Below are positions 61,684-64,000 of a stretch of 64,000 nt of DNA, in pieces (within the stretch, counting starts at the first letter, position 1; each line of letters opens with the position of its first letter). The notes beneath the pieces are model-generated. The model did no database searches and was not told the DNA's origin. It worked only from the letters and a program-made list of their open reading frames with translations. Both the position numbers and the translations under genes were made by a program. The stretch is from an uncultured Reyranella sp. (lineage in GTDB: Bacteria; Pseudomonadota; Alphaproteobacteria; Reyranellales; Reyranellaceae), in the NCBI RefSeq assembly GCF_945957355.1, contig NZ_CAMFKM010000003.1:186001-250000 (forward strand), in the 5' to 3' direction.

Positions 61684-62270
61684 AAGACCGCCGGCCGGTC
61701 GATCGCCTCGGCCAGCCGTGCCTTGAAGTCGTCGCGCGGGATTTCGATCGCGCCAAAGCTGCGCAGATGCTCGGTCATGAACTGGCAGTCGAGCAGGGCG
61801 AATCCTCCCTTGATCAGCCGCGCCACCAGGTGAACCAGCGCTACCTTCGAGGCATCACGCTCGCGGCTGAACATGCTTTCGCCGAAGAAGGTGCCGCCGA
61901 TCGAAACGCCGTAGAGACCGCCGACCAGCCGGCCGTCCACGCGACACTCCAGGCTGTGCGCATGGCCGCGCGCGTGCAACGCTGTGTAGAGGTCGACGAT
62001 CGGCTCGTTGATCCAGCTTTCCGGATGACCGGGGCGCGGCTCGGCGCAGGCCCGTACCGTGTCCGCAAAGGCGGTGTCGGCGCTCACCTCGAAGTGGCCA
62101 CTGCGGACCGTGCGGGCGAGCCGGTGCGAGAGATGAAAGCCATCGAGCGGCAGGACCGCGCGCTGGCGAGGATCGAGCCAGTAGAGCTTGGGATCGTCGC
62201 GACTCTCTCCCATGGGAAAGACGCCGATGCGATAGGCCTGGAGCAGGAGGTCGGGGGTGATCTCCAGCAT
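61620..62270 (-). CDS. aat: Leucyl/phenylalanyl-tRNA-protein transferase
   Basis: The 216-residue enzyme attaches Leu or Phe to proteins with N-terminal Arg or Lys, marking them for ClpS/ClpAP, both encoded in this window. It has the diagnostic YRIGVFPMGES, WLDPRQRAVLPLDGFHLS, SWINEPIVDLYTALHARGHAHSLE and GVSIGGTFFGESMFSRERDASKVAL. The 3' end overlaps DUF2155. The accC stop lies 7 bases upstream of the start, in the same operon direction. Confidence 0.95.
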   Translation of the reverse strand: MLEITPDLLLQAYRIGVFPMGESRDDPKLYWLDPRQRAVLPLDGFHLSHRLARTVRSGHFEVSADTAFADTVRACAEPRPGHPESWINEPIVDLYTALHARGHAHSLECRVDGRLVGGLYGVSIGGTFFGESMFSRERDASKVALVHLVARLIKGGFALLDCQFMTEHLRSFGAIEIPRDDFKARLAEAIDRPAVFQRELGGDDPCAIVQESTRRS

Positions 62271-62277
62271 CGCAACG

Positions 62278-63621
62278 CTATTTCTTTAGGCCGACCAGCT
62301 TCTCCAGCCAGTGGATGTCGTAGTCGCCGTCGATGAACGCCTGCTCGCCGATGATGCGCTGGTGCAGCGGAGTCGTCGTGTCGATGCCACCGATCACGAA
62401 CTCTTCGAGCGAGCGGCGTAGCCGCATTAAGCATTCGTTGCGGCTGCTGCCGTTCACGATCAGCTTGGCGACCATCGAATCATAGTAGGGCGGGATCGAA
62501 TAGCCGGCATAGAGGCCGGAATCGACACGCACGCCCAGCCCGCCCGGTGCGTGATAGTCGGTGACGAGGCCGGGGCAGGGCACGAAGGTCTCGGGATGCT
62601 CGGCATTGATCCGGCACTCGATGGCGTGGCCCTGGATCACGATGTCCTTCTGCGTAAGCGCCAGCGGCGATCCGGAGGCGATGCGGATCTGCTCGCGCAC
62701 CAAGTCGATGCCGGTCACCGCCTCGGTGATCGGATGCTCGACCTGGAGGCGCGTGTTCATCTCGATGAAGTAGAACTCGCCGTCCTGGAACAGGAACTCC
62801 ATCGTGCCGGCGCCGCGATACTTGAGGCTCCGCACGGCATCGGCCGCCAGCTCGCCGATCCTGTTTCGCTGCTCGGCATTCAGCGCGGGCGAGGGAGCTT
62901 CCTCGAGCACCTTCTGGTGGCGCCGTTGCAGCGAGCAGTCGCGCTCGCCGAGATGGATGCCGGCGCCCAGCCCGTCACCCAGTACCTGGATCTCGATATG
63001 GCGCGGCCGCGCGAGATACTTCTCCAGATAGACCGCGTCGTTGCTGAAGGCGGCCTTGGCTTCAGCGCGCGCGAGCGAGAAGGCTTCCGCGGCCGCCTCG
63101 GCATTCTCCACGACCTTCATGCCGCGTCCGCCGCCGCCGGCAACGGCCTTGATGAGCACGGGCCAGCCGATCTTGCCGCCCAGCTCGATCACTTCCTCGA
63201 CCGACTCCACGGGGCCGGGCGAGCCCGGAACCAGCGGCAGTCCGAGCTCCTTAGCGGTCTGCTTGGCCACGATCTTGTCGCCCATCATGGAGATGTGCTG
63301 TGGCGTCGGCCCGATGAAGGTGAAGCCGTGTGCCTCGACAGCCTCGGCGAAGCGGGCATTCTCCGAGAGGAAGCCGTAGCCGGGATGGATCGCATCGGCG
63401 CCGGCAATGGTTGCTGCCGACAGGATCGCGGGAATGTTGAGGTAGCTCTCGCGGGCCGGGGGCGGGCCGATACACACCGATTCATCTGCCAGCCGCACAT
63501 GCATCGCGTCGCTGTCGGCGGTCGAGTGGACCGCGACGGTCTGGATACCCATCTCGCGGCAGGCGCGATGGATGCGGAGCGCGATCTCGCCGCGGTTTGC
63601 GATCAGGACCTTGTCGAACAT
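62278..63621 (-). CDS. accC: Acetyl-CoA carboxylase biotin carboxylase subunit
   Basis: The 447-residue ATP-grasp enzyme carboxylates biotin on AccB. N-terminal [21 protein letters not shown], central [14 protein letters not shown] and [10 protein letters not shown], and catalytic [11 protein letters not shown] are plain. ATG 63621 gives the standard start; GTG 63639, overlapping the accB stop, is an alternative. It forms the accB-accC-aat run on the minus strand. Confidence 0.97.
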   Translation of the reverse strand: MFDKVLIANRGEIALRIHRACREMGIQTVAVHSTADSDAMHVRLADESVCIGPPPARESYLNIPAILSAATIAGADAIHPGYGFLSENARFAEAVEAHGFTFIGPTPQHISMMGDKIVAKQTAKELGLPLVPGSPGPVESVEEVIELGGKIGWPVLIKAVAGGGGRGMKVVENAEAAAEAFSLARAEAKAAFSNDAVYLEKYLARPRHIEIQVLGDGLGAGIHLGERDCSLQRRHQKVLEEAPSPALNAEQRNRIGELAADAVRSLKYRGAGTMEFLFQDGEFYFIEMNTRLQVEHPITEAVTGIDLVREQIRIASGSPLALTQKDIVIQGHAIECRINAEHPETFVPCPGLVTDYHAPGGLGVRVDSGLYAGYSIPPYYDSMVAKLIVNGSSRNECLMRLRRSLEEFVIGGIDTTTPLHQRIIGEQAFIDGDYDIHWLEKLVGLKK

Positions 63622-63635
63622 CGGTGCCGAGGCCC

Positions 63636-64000
63636 TCACTCGACGATCATCAGCGGTTCGCCGAATTCAACCGGCCGGGCATTCTCGATCAGGACCTGCA
63701 TGACCGTGCCGGCCCTGGGTGCCTTGATCGGATTGAAGGTCTTCATCGCCTCGATGATCAGCAGGGTCTGGCCGGCCGTCACCTTGTCGCCCACGGAGAC
63801 GAAATTCGGCTTGCCGGGCTCCGGGGCCAGATAGGCCGTACCGACCATCGGCGACTTCACGACGCCGGGGTGCTTGGACAGGTCGCCGCCGGCTGCCGCG
63901 GGCGCGGCTGCAGCCGACGCGGCGGGAGCGGCTGCAGGCGCCGCAGCCATCACCACCGGCGCTGCCTGTGCGACAGGGGCGGTCGGTCGGGCGACGCGGA
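63636..64000 (-). CDS. accB: Biotin carboxyl carrier protein of acetyl-CoA carboxylase (5' part outside the window)
   Basis: The C-terminal 120 or so residues of AccB. The biotinyl domain has [26 protein letters not shown] and the biotinylation Lys in [14 protein letters not shown] long Ala/Pro linker precedes it ([21 protein letters not shown]), and the frame stays open to base 64000, so the start is not seen. The EAMK context has T-F-N-P instead of the more usual L-M-N. Confidence 0.95.
   Translation of the reverse strand, partial: RVARPTAPVAQAAPVVMAAAPAAAPAASAAAAPAAAGGDLSKHPGVVKSPMVGTAYLAPEPGKPNFVSVGDKVTAGQTLLIIEAMKTFNPIKAPRAGTVMQVLIENARPVEFGEPLMIVE

Overview
This is a gene-dense, GC-rich window (by eye about two thirds G+C, strong C/G third-position bias) from a bacterial chromosome. 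The gene content and order point to an alphaproteobacterium. The signs are cysG-DUF2849-cysI, alr-mlaE-mlaF-radA-cvpA-purF, rpsF-rpsR-rplI divergent from fabD-fabG-acpP-fabF-mltG, a B12-dependent ribonucleotide reductase, and an NDUFA12/mlaD/DUF2155/aat/accC/accB neighbourhood. A Rhodospirillales/Reyranella-like soil organism is my guess from the solute-binding and aromatic genes, not a demonstrated placement. No rRNA, tRNA, insertion sequence, prophage or CRISPR array was seen.

Layout. 1-6630 is an aromatic-catabolism cluster: the end of a Bug-type solute-binding protein, a lone molybdopterin dehydrogenase large subunit, two unrelated ring-cleavage dioxygenases (LigB-type and VOC-type) and two fumarylacetoacetate-hydrolase family enzymes. 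6664-7390 holds an Hsp20 gene with a ROSE-type RNA thermometer. 7392-11255 is a tightly coupled sulfite-reduction operon (a 35-residue membrane peptide, cysG, DUF2849, cysI, DUF934). 11256-13053 holds small genes. 13216-16628 encodes a YfgM-like protein, BamB and Der. 16855-20475 is a complete three-subunit CoxM-CoxS-CoxL type molybdenum hydroxylase.

20528-30521 is a long minus-strand housekeeping run: cyclopropane synthase, dnaB, alr, mlaE, mlaF, radA, cvpA, purF and an SDR. 30697-33343 has an Fbp-type iron-binding protein and its permease, convergent and overlapping. 33361-40154 has the ribosomal rpsF operon back to back with the fatty-acid operon. 40271-43906 makes nucleotide sugars (galU, UDP-glucose dehydrogenase with atypical codon usage, phosphomannomutase). 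44309-49648 covers cell-wall carboxypeptidase and ClpS/ClpA. 49653-55787 holds a FemAB-like acyltransferase and a TetR-regulated RND pump. 55833-56093 holds an 18-residue lysine-rich peptide gene with a structured 3' region. 56172-59864 is nrdJ behind tandem NrdR boxes. 60162-64000 is the respiratory/Mla/biotin carboxylase cluster, with accB cut by the window end.

No wholly new multi-gene system stands out. The most interesting items are regulatory or small: the ROSE thermometer, the lysine-rich micro-gene and its terminator-bounded structured 3' region, coupled membrane micropeptides next to cysG and clpA, a UDP-glucose dehydrogenase whose codon style switches sharply near its 3' end, the TetR operator that doubles as the first codons of its own gene, and NrdR boxes inside the nrdJ promoter.
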